From positions 415,501 to 479,500 of the forward strand of contig NZ_CP046523.1 in the NCBI RefSeq assembly GCF_021497885.1: a DNA stretch of 64,000 nt, written 5' to 3'. Shown in pieces: positions 19,735 to 27,806 of the stretch. The notes beneath the pieces were generated by a model, which saw only the letters and a program-made list of their open reading frames with translations, did not search any database and was not told where the DNA came from. Within the stretch, counting starts at the first letter, position 1. Each line of letters opens with the position of its first letter. A program made the position numbers and the translations under genes. Origin of the DNA: Streptococcus oralis. GTDB taxonomy: Bacteria > Bacillota > Bacilli > Lactobacillales > Streptococcaceae.

Positions 19735-19936
19735 CGACATCCATAAAAGGACGTCGCAACGTGGTTCCACCTTCATTTATGTTCCTCAAAAAAGAGGGAC
19801 ACCTCTGATTGGCTCTAACGTAGCCACCGTTTTATGTTTGCATAAAAGTCAGTAGAGTAGTATCAGTTTAGGCTTTCTATGCGTTTCCAGCAACCACGCA
19901 CTCTCTAGTAGAAAGGGACTAAGTGACTTGTCTCTA
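19735..19936 (-). ncRNA. T-box leader for the kinase-thrS operon (tRNA-Thr)
   Basis: Minus-strand leader. The conserved T-box AAGGTGGAACCACG is at 19760-19773, and a terminator follows (CGACATCC/GGACGTCG, 19735-19756, then T6). The apical stem I signature AGAGAG ... GGTTGCTGGAAA is at about 19884-19909. The bulge UGGA predicts a U discriminator on the tRNA, which fits Gram-positive tRNA-Thr. ACT codons at about 19853-19862 are the candidate Thr specifier, though which triplet is used needs folding. Confidence 0.88.
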
Positions 19937-19942
19937 TGCATT

Positions 19943-19970
19943 ATTATAGCATGATTGCGAGAATTTTCAA
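19943..19970 (-). promoter_or_regulatory. Promoter of the T-box/thrS operon
   Basis: Minus strand TTGAAA (19970-19965), 16-bp spacer, TATAAT (19948-19943), placing the start of the leader RNA near 19936. Confidence 0.75.
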
Positions 19971-20341
19971 GGTTTTTGTATAATTTTTTTATTTTTCTCT
20001 CGCTGGAAGACATGCTTGATCCCCACACCAGCAGCCAACCCAAGTAGGGCAAAGAGTTCATAGGCTAGGAAGTAAAGTAGGATGAACTCACCAAAGGTGA
20101 TGATGGTAAAGCAATAGAGCAGACCAATACCGAGTAGCCACCAAAGTGAGAAATGAAATCGATAGCTATAAAGTAGCGATACGATAAAGGTTACCAGAGG
20201 TGAGAAGAGGATGATGTTATAAATGTACAGTCCCTTCAGTGTATATGGGTCAGAGATGAGTAGAGAGAGGAGCTCATAGAGGGGCCAGTAAAAAAAGAAA
20301 GTGACAAGGTAGTATGGGATATACTTAAGATAATTCCGCAT
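19967..20341 (-). CDS. Small integral membrane protein, function unknown
   Basis: 124 residues with about four hydrophobic helices (10-30, 40-60, 66-84 and 86-108) and a lysine-rich tail. GGAGG lies nine bases before the ATG. I do not recognise the family. Its 3' end overlaps the -35 region of the thrS operon promoter, on the same strand. Confidence 0.6.
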   Translation of the reverse strand: MRNYLKYIPYYLVTFFFYWPLYELLSLLISDPYTLKGLYIYNIILFSPLVTFIVSLLYSYRFHFSLWWLLGIGLLYCFTIITFGEFILLYFLAYELFALLGLAAGVGIKHVFQREKNKKIIQKP

Positions 20342-20536
20342 GGCAATAGTCCTCCAATCTGGAAAAATTGAGAGATATTGTAGACCACATAATCCTAAAT
20401 GAAGGGGAAATCTCTACTTATATTATAGCACGATTTGGAGGCTCTTACAATTTAATCCAGTGATCAGTGATAGTGATCTTTTCGAGTGTTTTCTGTTATA
20501 ATACTAACAAAAGAAGTAAGAGAGTAAGGAGAAAGA

Positions 20537-21379
20537 ATGACCAAAATAGCAGTTCTTTCAGACATACATGGAAATACGACAGCTTTGGAAGCTGTACTGG
20601 CTGATGCTAAAGCGGCAGAGGTAGACCAATACTGGCTTTTAGGAGATATTCTGATGCCAGGAACAGGACGTAGAAGGATCTTGGACCTCTTAGCTAGCTT
20701 GCCTATTACAGTAAGAGTTCTGGGAAATTGGGAGAATAGTCTCTGGAGAGGCTTGCATCGCAAGTTAGATCCTACAAAAGCGAGCCATCGTTATCTCCTG
20801 CGTCAAAGTCAGTACATCTTAGAGGAGGTCAGCCCAGAAGAAATCGAAGACCTCAATAATCAACCCCTGCAAGTTCATCGTCAGTTTGGTGATTTGATGG
20901 TGGGAATCACTCACCATCTCCCTGATAAAAACTGGGGTAGAGAGTTGATTCATACGGGAAAACAAGAAGATTTTGATAGATTGGTGACGAATCCACACGC
21001 CTCTATCGCAGTATATGGCCATATTCATCAACAGTTGCTTCGTTATGGAAGTGATGGACAGTTGATTCTTAATCCAGGTTCCATTGGACAACCTTTCTTT
21101 CTAGATGCGAAGTTGCGTAAGGACCTGCGGGCCCAGTATATGATCTTAGAGATTGATGAAGCAGGTTTGGCTGATGTTGATTTTCGTCGAGTGGATTATG
21201 ATGTAGAAGCCGAATTGCAGTTGGCTAAGGATGTAAAGCTCCCCTATTTCCAAATCTACTATGAAAGTTTGGTAAATGGGATTCACCATACTCATAATCA
21301 GGAACTTCTGTATGAAATTGCTCAAGAACAGGGGCATGATGCCGAGTTGGATGCATGGTTGGATAGTGGTAATGATTGA
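20537..21379 (+). CDS. Calcineurin-like metallophosphoesterase (paralogue 1)
   Basis: 280 residues. Metal-binding motifs of the YfcE/DUF2051-like phosphoesterase group: SDIHGN (residues 8-13), LLGDIL, GNWE, and YGHIHQQ followed by NPGSIGQP. It is soluble and likely hydrolyses a phosphodiester or phosphomonoester; the substrate is unknown. A TATAAT box is visible near 20495 and AAGGAG before the ATG. A second full-length paralogue lies at 43665 and a 31-codon fragment of a third at 40245. A TATAAT before the Rrf2 gene suggests the next gene has its own promoter. Confidence 0.83.
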   Translation: MTKIAVLSDIHGNTTALEAVLADAKAAEVDQYWLLGDILMPGTGRRRILDLLASLPITVRVLGNWENSLWRGLHRKLDPTKASHRYLLRQSQYILEEVSPEEIEDLNNQPLQVHRQFGDLMVGITHHLPDKNWGRELIHTGKQEDFDRLVTNPHASIAVYGHIHQQLLRYGSDGQLILNPGSIGQPFFLDAKLRKDLRAQYMILEIDEAGLADVDFRRVDYDVEAELQLAKDVKLPYFQIYYESLVNGIHHTHNQELLYEIAQEQGHDAELDAWLDSGND

Positions 21380-21435
21380 CATTACAACGTAAAAGGGTAT
21401 AATGGTTATCAGATAGGATGTGAAAGGAGAAGAAG

Positions 21436-21873
21436 ATGCAAATTTCAAGTCGATTTACGATTGCGACTCATATGTTAATCATCATTGCCATTAAGAGTCA
21501 AGAGAGCAAAGTGACCAGTGATTTTCTCGCAGCCAGTGTCGGGGTCAATCCGGTCATTATTCGCAAAACATTGTCCCAACTCAAAAAAGCTGAACTGATA
21601 TCAGTTGCGCGTGGGACGGGCGGTACCGAGATTCTCAAAGACCTACAAGATATTAGTCTTTTTGATGTTTATCAGGCAGTCGAATGTTTAGGAAAATCTG
21701 GTAAACTCTTTAGTTTCCATGACAATCCCAACCCCAACTGTCCAGTAGGGGCCAATATTCATGAAGTTTTAGATCAAAAATTGCTAGATATCCAAGAAGC
21801 GATGGAAAACCAGCTTCGTCAGACGAGTCTGGCTCAGGTTGTGGCAGATGCTCAGGATAAAATGACAAAGTAA
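21436..21873 (+). CDS. Rrf2-family transcriptional regulator
   Basis: 145 residues. The N-terminal winged helix (RFTIATHMLIIIA, then ASVGVNPVIIRKTLSQLKKAEL with the RGTGG wing) is typical of Rrf2 proteins such as IscR and NsrR. Family members that bind an Fe-S cluster need three cysteines; only one is present in the expected region (PNPNCPVGANI), so a cluster of the IscR/NsrR kind is unlikely. It may sense redox through this single Cys or act without a cofactor. It has its own TATAAT near 21400 and a terminator after it. Confidence 0.83.
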   Translation: MQISSRFTIATHMLIIIAIKSQESKVTSDFLAASVGVNPVIIRKTLSQLKKAELISVARGTGGTEILKDLQDISLFDVYQAVECLGKSGKLFSFHDNPNPNCPVGANIHEVLDQKLLDIQEAMENQLRQTSLAQVVADAQDKMTK

Positions 21874-21894
21874 GAGGGCTAGAGTCCTCTTTTT
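21872..21894 (+). terminator. Short terminator after the Rrf2 gene
   Basis: AGAGG pairs with CCTCT around an 8-base loop, followed by TTTTT. The stem is short. Confidence 0.6.
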
Positions 21895-21940
21895 CTATTG
21901 CTATAATTATGGTACAATGTAGTCATCAAAGGAGGAGACT

Positions 21941-22963
21941 ATGTACTTTATCACAGGATTTTTTGTCCTACTTTTTCTCGTTTCGTTTTTTAGGGACAAT
22001 CGCAGTCTCTGGAATCCAGCTCTCTTGCTTTTATCTCTGCTCTTTTCTTACCTGTCTATTGCCAATCTTTTTTACGAAGCTGGGCAGAAAGAAGTGCACA
22101 TGGTTTTCTTTGCAGGGATTTTTCTCCTGCTGCCTCTTTTAGTTTTTCTAAGTGGTTTTTTCCTTATTTATAATGGATTTGTGTTATTGAAAAAAGAAGG
22201 AAAATCCAAGGCAAATTATTTGTCACTAGGATTAGGCTGCGTGATTCTATTCTTTTTTGTGATCATGGCGATTCGAGTGAGCGATACCAAGGGCTTGTTT
22301 TACACCAATCATCTAGTGAATATTATCTTTTTCTTTTTGATTTATTCGTATTTGATTTTTGGTTTTGCCTTTGCAGGATTTCTGCTTTATTCCATTCTGT
22401 ATCTTTTCATTCCTAAGAAAAAATATTATGATTTTATCATCATTCACGGAGCAGGCTTGTTGAATGGAGAAAAAGTAACTCCCTTGCTCAAGAGCCGCAT
22501 TGACAAAGCCGTAGAAGCTTATCGTCAGTCGTCCAATCCCAACGTTAAACTCATCGCAAGTGGTGGTCAAGGTGGGGATGAGAAGATTTCCGAGGCTCAG
22601 GCAATTTGTAATTATTTGCTGGAAGAGACGGATGTTCCGAGAGAAGCGATTCTCCTAGAGGAAGACTCAACGACGACCTATGAGAATCTTCTCTTCTCAA
22701 AAGAAATGGGAGAGAAGCTGGTGGCTAGTCCACGTTTTCTCTTTGTGACCAATGACTATCATGTTTTTCGTACCAGTACCTATGCTCGCCGTATTGGGAT
22801 GAAGGGAGATGGTCTTGGTTGCCGTACAGCCGCCTACTATATCCCATCGGCCTTTATCAGAGAATACATTGCTCTATGTGTGAAGATGAGATGGCTTTTT
22901 CTCGCCTTCTATATTTTATTAATTTTAGCTCTGATTTTCTCCTATAGAGGTGTTCTATGGTAA
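21941..22963 (+). CDS. YdcF/SanA-like DUF218 membrane protein
   Basis: 340 residues. Five or so N-terminal hydrophobic segments (residues 1-160), then a DUF218 domain: IIIHGAGLLNGEKVTPLLKSRID, ASGGQGGDEKISEAQAI, EEDSTTTYENL and VTNDYHVFRTS, and one C-terminal membrane helix. DUF218 proteins (SanA, ElyC, YdcF) act at the envelope in E. coli, but the reaction is not defined. The start at 21941 has AAAGGAGG. Its promoter (TATAAT/TACAAT) lies in the preceding 40 bp. Confidence 0.8.
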   Translation: MYFITGFFVLLFLVSFFRDNRSLWNPALLLLSLLFSYLSIANLFYEAGQKEVHMVFFAGIFLLLPLLVFLSGFFLIYNGFVLLKKEGKSKANYLSLGLGCVILFFFVIMAIRVSDTKGLFYTNHLVNIIFFFLIYSYLIFGFAFAGFLLYSILYLFIPKKKYYDFIIIHGAGLLNGEKVTPLLKSRIDKAVEAYRQSSNPNVKLIASGGQGGDEKISEAQAICNYLLEETDVPREAILLEEDSTTTYENLLFSKEMGEKLVASPRFLFVTNDYHVFRTSTYARRIGMKGDGLGCRTAAYYIPSAFIREYIALCVKMRWLFLAFYILLILALIFSYRGVLW

Positions 22964-23207
22964 TATGTAAAATTCATATTGTAATTCTTGTTAGAATCTC
23001 TAAAAAATCTTGTATAACCCTAAGGGAAAAATTGTCACTAGTAATGAAAGAGCAGGGTAAGTGATTGTGAGTGCGGTTTTTGGAACGGTTTCATGATTGC
23101 TCGTCAATCAATTGAACAATTTCTAACTTAGTTGCAGATTTTCAGAGAGAGTCAAAAATAGGCAACTGAATATGAGTAGACTAGAATTTTACAGTCAACG
23201 ACAAATA
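22964..23207. other. Non-coding stretch before the nucleotidyltransferase
   Basis: About 245 bp with only short frames and several stops in all frames. I see no RNA motif. Direction of flanking genes (both ending here) means it needs no promoter. It may be decayed sequence at the left edge of the variable segment. Confidence 0.4.
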
Positions 23208-23242
23208 AAAATGTGAACAGCAACAGAGGTTCACATTTTCTT
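23208..23242. terminator. Bidirectional terminator, left border of the variable segment
   Basis: AAAATGTGAAC pairs with GTTCACATTTT around a 10-base loop, with T-rich flanks. It is very similar to the terminator at 29453-29490. Confidence 0.85.
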
Positions 23243-23248
23243 TTTGGT

Positions 23249-24031
23249 CTATGGCAAAATGGCTTTTAGTTCCTTCAGGATAGTTTGCAAGGTCACGACC
23301 GCTTGTTCTCCTTGTTGCGGTTGGTAGAGTAGTTGGAAATACTTGCTAATAGTTTCTTCAAATTGCTTAGGGAGGAGTGTACAATGGGTCTTTGCGTACT
23401 CCAACATTCGTTTTTCACCAGGATGGGTTTGCTCATTGAGCGCAAATAACAAGTCAAAGTAGGAAGCAAAAAACTCACTCGTACGATGATTCATACTGAG
23501 AAGATCTTGGCGTTTGATAGCTTTTTCTATTTGGTGAGAGAAGGCAGGCATGGCTTGTTCTAGCAAAAGGAGTTGCCTTTCAATGATATGCTTTTTGAGT
23601 TCCTGTGGATAGGGAATCTGGTAAGTCTTTTGGAGAGAAGCATAGTGTCCATTCGGGTCGTATAAAATCTTGCTGTGGAGTAGATTATGCCACATGCAAG
23701 TTGTATAAGCATTTTGAGCTTTGTGTTGAAAAACGGTTGAGTTCAATTCCTGTTCAAACGACTCCAGCGAACGATAAATCAACTCGATTTCGATACCGTT
23801 GTTTAGTACACAGTCGTCCTCTAACTCCCAAAACTGGTTTCCAATTTCCATATAGGAGCAGTATTTACTCAAAATTTTGAGGCGAGTCGCCTCATCAATA
23901 GAAGAGTTGAGATAGACATAAACGTCATAATCAGAGTTTTGATCGTAGGCTTGTCCTGCACGAGAACCACCAAGAGCAATAGCTTCTACTTGTTCCAGTT
24001 GAGAGAATTCTTTGCAAAGTTCTTGGATCAT
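23249..24031 (-). CDS. Nucleotidyltransferase-fold protein (DUF4037 type)
   Basis: 260 residues. The N-terminal polymerase-beta-like nucleotidyltransferase motif GGSRAGQAYDQNSDYDVYVY (residues 21-40) has the GS and the DxD carboxylates, and a third acidic residue is in GIEIELIYR. The C-terminal half is helical and matches the DUF4037 layout. It could be an aminoglycoside-type nucleotidyltransferase, but the drug or nucleic-acid substrate cannot be told from sequence. AAGGAG precedes the ATG. It is 20 bp downstream of a VOC protein on the same strand, so the two may be co-transcribed. Confidence 0.75.
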   Translation of the reverse strand: MIQELCKEFSQLEQVEAIALGGSRAGQAYDQNSDYDVYVYLNSSIDEATRLKILSKYCSYMEIGNQFWELEDDCVLNNGIEIELIYRSLESFEQELNSTVFQHKAQNAYTTCMWHNLLHSKILYDPNGHYASLQKTYQIPYPQELKKHIIERQLLLLEQAMPAFSHQIEKAIKRQDLLSMNHRTSEFFASYFDLLFALNEQTHPGEKRMLEYAKTHCTLLPKQFEETISKYFQLLYQPQQGEQAVVTLQTILKELKAILP

Positions 24032-24051
24032 GATTTTTCTCCTTTTTTATT

Positions 24052-24447
24052 TTACGATTTTAAATGTGTTGTTAATTCCAGTAAATTACCTTCGGGATCA
24101 GATACAACTGCTTCATAGTACCCATCACCAGTTGTTCTCGGACCGGATTGAATGGGAAAACCATCTTCTTCAAAGCGTTTTGCAAATGCATCAACCTCCA
24201 CTTTGTCTCCTACAGCAATAGCTAAATGGTAAAATCCAAAACTATTTTTATTCTTTTCTACAATATCTGGGCGATGACAAAGTTCTAGACGTGCACCATT
24301 TTCAAAATTTAAAAAGTAAGATGAGAATTCCGTTTTAGGATTATAATATTTTTTCGTTGCAACGGCATTAAAGTATTTCTCATAAAAAGATTTCATTTTT
24401 TCTAAGTCATTTACCCAAACACCTACGTGTTCAATAGAGATTGTCAT
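24052..24447 (-). CDS. VOC-family (glyoxalase/bleomycin-resistance fold) protein
   Basis: 131 residues, two beta-alpha-beta-beta-beta repeats. Metal-ligand positions are visible: His7 (IEHVGVWV), Glu55 in RLELCH, His in FYHLAIAVG, and Glu in NLLELTTH. It could be a lactoylglutathione lyase-like isomerase, a dioxygenase or a drug-binding protein. The chain SDPEGNLLEL is common to glyoxalase-like members. AAAGGA lies before the ATG. Confidence 0.8.
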   Translation of the reverse strand: MTISIEHVGVWVNDLEKMKSFYEKYFNAVATKKYYNPKTEFSSYFLNFENGARLELCHRPDIVEKNKNSFGFYHLAIAVGDKVEVDAFAKRFEEDGFPIQSGPRTTGDGYYEAVVSDPEGNLLELTTHLKS

Positions 24448-25128
24448 TGTGTTATCCTTTCTTGTTAAGTTATAGCTATCTTTGATAAAATATCAAACGA
24501 TAAGATAAAATGGAATAAAGAGTGAAGTCAATACAACAGAGTATATAGATGCCTTAAGAATTGAATATAGTCAGAAGCGCTTTTTTCAATTTTTCCCTTT
24601 GTAGAAAATATGTTCTATCGAGTGTCTTCTTTGAGCCATAAAAAGCAAAGAAATCACGACAATGTCCACGACAATAAAATCTTAAAGGGAACCAGTACTT
24701 GTTCAAGAGTATAGTGGTATTTCCCGTCAGATTGATAATCCTTTTCCTAGTACCGCCAATGCGATTTTTCTATCTTCTAATTTATCTCCTCCATTTTTTA
24801 CCATAGAACCAACCACAAATTAATACAGCGTCTATCCATTTTTTTAATAACGACGGACTAGAGAAATTAAATATAGGAGATTGAAAAACTAAGTTTTGAT
24901 GTGATTCAACTAATGTTTACTCTCTTTATATAATTCGTGAATTGTATATTCTTCTGGAGATTTCCTTATTCCAAGGTCTATTAATAATTGAATGTTCCAT
25001 TTATATTTTCCACTAATTATTGACATGGTATAGCCAAAACCACTTTTTCTAGGTGAAATTCCTATTTTTCCACCGATTCATAAGCTAATTGACTGTTAAA
25101 AAGTTCTTATCAATATTTTTCTACACTA
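24448..25128. other. 680-bp gene-free stretch with decayed coding remnants
   Basis: No intact gene. The minus strand holds the end of a protein (see 24910-25076). A minus-strand region near 24590-24740 reads as protein only if frameshifts are allowed and I cannot identify it. The stretch is AT-rich. It probably represents genes lost by decay between the VOC gene and the MFS-ROK pair. Confidence 0.5.
24910..25076 (-). pseudogene. C-terminal remnant of an unidentified protein
   Basis: About 54 in-frame codons end in TAG at 24910-24912, containing GISPRKSGFGYTMS, then WNIQLLIDLGIRKSPEEYT. The frame is closed by a TGA just upstream of GGKIGIS, so the N-terminus is gone. The sequence reads like genuine protein and resembles small DUF1801-like proteins, but I cannot name it securely. 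Confidence 0.4.
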
Positions 25129-26277
25129 TTAATTATTTTCAGCCCACTCATGCATGATAAACATCAGGAATAGAAAGAACAAAAGATAGAACGGATAAAC
25201 TGAAATATTGGTGACATCACTTAGGATTCCAAAAAGTTTTGGCATAAAGGCGGAACCGATATAGGCAGAAGCCATCTGAATGCCGATTAAACTCTGACTA
25301 TTTTCCCTTCCAAAACGCTCTGGAGTAGAATGGATAATGCTTGGATAAATCGGTGCACAACCAAGGCCGATAGTAGCAAGTCCTATTAAGGCAATTGTAT
25401 AATGAAAGCTAAAGGTAAGGAGAATCAGACCTATGAAGATTACAATGAACCCTAAGCGAATCATATTTTTATCTTCAAGTTTTTCTGCAATAAAACCAGA
25501 AATTGCTCTGCCACCAGTGATTCCTATGTAAAATATTGAAGCGAAGGATGTTGCCGTTTCTGCCGGAATATCTTTGACCACATTCAACCAACTAGCTGCC
25601 CAAAGTCCGGTCGTCTGTTCAAGAGCGCAGTATCCAAAAAAACAAAGCAAAATTTGAGGGGCACCTTGAAGTTTTAAGGCTTGGGAAATTGAAAGAATAT
25701 CCCTATTATCTTCTAAGTTCATCCCTTGTTCTTTTGCAGTCCATAAGGGTAAAGAAATAAATATAATAGTTGTTAGTATAACCTGTATGATTCCAATGAT
25801 TCTGTAACCGACAGGCCAGTCGTAACCACTTGATAAAATCATTCCCATGATATAAGGACCGATAGAAGCCCCCATCCCCCACATACAATGTAGCCAAGAT
25901 AGATGCTTAGAAGAAAAATGCAATGCTACATAGTTATTCAGTGCGCTATCAACTGCTCCTGCAGCAAGACCATAGGGGATAGCCCATAAGCACAGCTGCC
26001 AATATTCTTGACAAAAAGAAAAACCAAATAAGGATAAAGCAGTTAGCCCTACCGAAACTGCTGTCACTCTAGCTGTAGAAAATTTATGAATTACTCTATC
26101 TGCATTTAAAGAAGAAATTATTGTACAAACAGAAATAATCAGAAAGATGGAACCTGCCCCGGTAATAGTTGAATTTAAGCTACGATACATATTTGGCCAA
26201 GCGCTTCCTAAAATAGCATCAGGTAAGCCTAAACTAATAAAGGCCAGATAGATAACCGCTAACAACAACGAAATCAT
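25129..26277 (-). CDS. MFS transporter
   Basis: 382 residues with about twelve hydrophobic helices and FucP/YfkF-like features: GLPDAILGSAWPNMY at the first helix and GAVDSALNNYVALHF in the middle, the latter typical of sugar-transporting MFS members. It lies 13 bp downstream of a ROK-family protein gene on the same strand, and ROK regulators commonly control sugar uptake, so a sugar or sugar-derivative substrate is likely but not proven. Confidence 0.8.
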   Translation of the reverse strand: MISLLLAVIYLAFISLGLPDAILGSAWPNMYRSLNSTITGAGSIFLIISVCTIISSLNADRVIHKFSTARVTAVSVGLTALSLFGFSFCQEYWQLCLWAIPYGLAAGAVDSALNNYVALHFSSKHLSWLHCMWGMGASIGPYIMGMILSSGYDWPVGYRIIGIIQVILTTIIFISLPLWTAKEQGMNLEDNRDILSISQALKLQGAPQILLCFFGYCALEQTTGLWAASWLNVVKDIPAETATSFASIFYIGITGGRAISGFIAEKLEDKNMIRLGFIVIFIGLILLTFSFHYTIALIGLATIGLGCAPIYPSIIHSTPERFGRENSQSLIGIQMASAYIGSAFMPKLFGILSDVTNISVYPFYLLFFLFLMFIMHEWAENN

Positions 26278-26290
26278 TTAGTTCTCCTTG

Positions 26291-27274
26291 TTAGATTGCT
26301 CTTCTTTTGATTTCTAGAATCTTGTTTTTTCCAATTGATTGAACTCCGTTCAGTATGAATGGGTCTATCTCAGTCAATCTTTCAAGGATTGGGTGGAATT
26401 CTTTAGGAAGACAGGTGTCAGAAATTTTTATATTTTCTTGTAAAGATGGACAATAATATGCAATAGCATCTGGAGCAATGACTGATGTTAATGCTGTTAT
26501 CTGATTTAACAAAAGAAATGTGAAATCATTTGAACGTGATTGGCGATCTGCAGGTTTATATCCATTCATGAGATAGCCAACTTCCCCTGCAAAACCATTT
26601 CTTCCACGATGCAATCTTTTATTGATGATAATACCAGAACCGGCAAAATCTGTATCTGGCTGATAAAGAAGGGCCAATGTTCTAAATTCTGGGTGAATAC
26701 TACAATAACCAAGAGAAGCAACATTAACATCATTCTCTAAAACAATGGGTATCGTTGTAAGGGATGAAAGTGACGTTAGAAGATTTTTTTGATTGATCTG
26801 TTCAAAATCAGAATAGATAATTTCTCCTTGTTCTCCAATAATACCAGGAAAACTAAGTACTAATACCTGAATCAGTGGATCACTGGTAATTAGTTTTTTT
26901 ACTACATTGTGAATTTCATCTAATGTCCCTGTGGAACTTACTAAAATTTGTTCATAAACTGAATGGCCTCCCAGATTAAATGAGTTTGCACGTATTCTGT
27001 ATTGAGAAAAGATGTGACTAAGAATAATAGTTCCAATATGGATATAATCTTCTCTCAATTGATATAATTTAGACTTTCTGCCACCAGTTGACCTGGCATT
27101 TCCTACAAATTCAATCTCTTCACTATTCTCTAATATTTGTAAGATATTGGTAGTTCCTGCCAGAGAAATCCCTGTTTGACTGGATAACTGATTCTTGGTC
27201 CATGTTCCTCCTTGATAAAAACAGGATCGTACTTTGTAAATATTTTCTTGCTTTAAGTCAATTATTTTTGCCAT
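26291..27274 (-). CDS. ROK-family transcriptional regulator
   Basis: 327 residues. N-terminal winged helix (TKNQLSSQTGISLAGTTNIL, then the STGGRKS wing) and a ROK sugar-kinase-like core (ENDVNVASLGY, GSGIIINKRLHRGRNGFAGEVGYL). The cysteine-rich zinc motif (CxCGxxGC) that follows GEVGH in most ROK members is absent; the chain goes on with MNGYKPADRQS, so the regulator may lack zinc. ATG 27274 has AAAGG upstream; the longer GTG start at 27292 has none. It forms a pair with the MFS gene downstream. Confidence 0.8.
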   Translation of the reverse strand: MAKIIDLKQENIYKVRSCFYQGGTWTKNQLSSQTGISLAGTTNILQILENSEEIEFVGNARSTGGRKSKLYQLREDYIHIGTIILSHIFSQYRIRANSFNLGGHSVYEQILVSSTGTLDEIHNVVKKLITSDPLIQVLVLSFPGIIGEQGEIIYSDFEQINQKNLLTSLSSLTTIPIVLENDVNVASLGYCSIHPEFRTLALLYQPDTDFAGSGIIINKRLHRGRNGFAGEVGYLMNGYKPADRQSRSNDFTFLLLNQITALTSVIAPDAIAYYCPSLQENIKISDTCLPKEFHPILERLTEIDPFILNGVQSIGKNKILEIKRRAI

Positions 27275-27292
27275 CTCTCTACCTTTCGACAC

Positions 27293-27592
27293 GTTTTGTC
27301 AAAAGTATTGTAGCATATTATATTTTTGTTTGCAATAAGATATTTTTAAAAATCTTAGTTTCGCTTTCCTGATTTTAGGAGTGGTCCTCTCTTGTAGGAA
27401 AGGATAATGCTGTTTTTGATTTATGGTATCAATGTGCTTATGAAATTTTTTCCTTCTTAGTTTTGGGATGAGTGGTACAGATTTTTACGAGCATTTTATT
27501 ATGATGGTAACTGGATGTAGTCTGCACTTGTATTATTTAGGATAAGTGGTATAATTAGTTATACAAATCATACCATAAAGGGGGTAATAGTT
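27293..27592. other. Intergenic stretch between divergent ROK and AbrB-ABC units
   Basis: 300 bp. Minus side: TTTTGACA/TGTCGAAA inverted repeat at about 27283-27303 overlapping the ROK start. A 20-bp perfect A/T palindrome (AAGATATTTTTAAAAATCTT) around 27336-27356 may be a terminator relic or loop. Plus side: TTGTAT (27528), 16-bp spacer, TATAAT (27550-27555) forms a promoter for the AbrB gene. The middle contains only short frames. Confidence 0.45.
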
Positions 27593-27805
27593 GTGAAAGC
27601 ACCAAAAGGTAAATATGCTTGGACGGCTACAGTTGGAGAAAAAGGTCAAATAGTAATACCAAAACAGGCGCGCGATGTCTTTAATATCAAACCTGGCGAT
27701 ACGATTCTGCTTCTTGGTGATGAAAAGCGTGGAATTGCCATACCGCCGAAGGGAGCCTTTGCACACTTGATGGAAATTGCTTTTGAAGAGAAGGAGGATG
27801 AATAA
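27593..27805 (+). CDS. AbrB/MazE-type DNA-binding regulator
   Basis: 70 residues. A swapped-hairpin AbrB domain covers residues 12-55 (VGEKGQIVIPKQARDVFNIKPGDTI). The start is GTG 27593 preceded by a GGGGGT run. It is the first gene of an operon with an ABC exporter, its stop one base before the ATPase start. It most likely represses its own operon and could also be the antidote half of an ancient toxin-antitoxin pair, but no toxin gene is next to it. Confidence 0.82.
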   Translation: MKAPKGKYAWTATVGEKGQIVIPKQARDVFNIKPGDTILLLGDEKRGIAIPPKGAFAHLMEIAFEEKEDE

Positions 27806-27806
27806 A

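Noticed and set aside
19705..19776. N-terminal extension of the kinase upstream of thrS
   Set aside because: The extension codes through the T-box and its terminator; the ATG at 19704 has GGAGG.
27593..27805. AbrB-type gene as antitoxin of a toxin-antitoxin pair
   Set aside because: The next gene is an ABC ATPase in a coupled operon and no toxin-sized gene is present.
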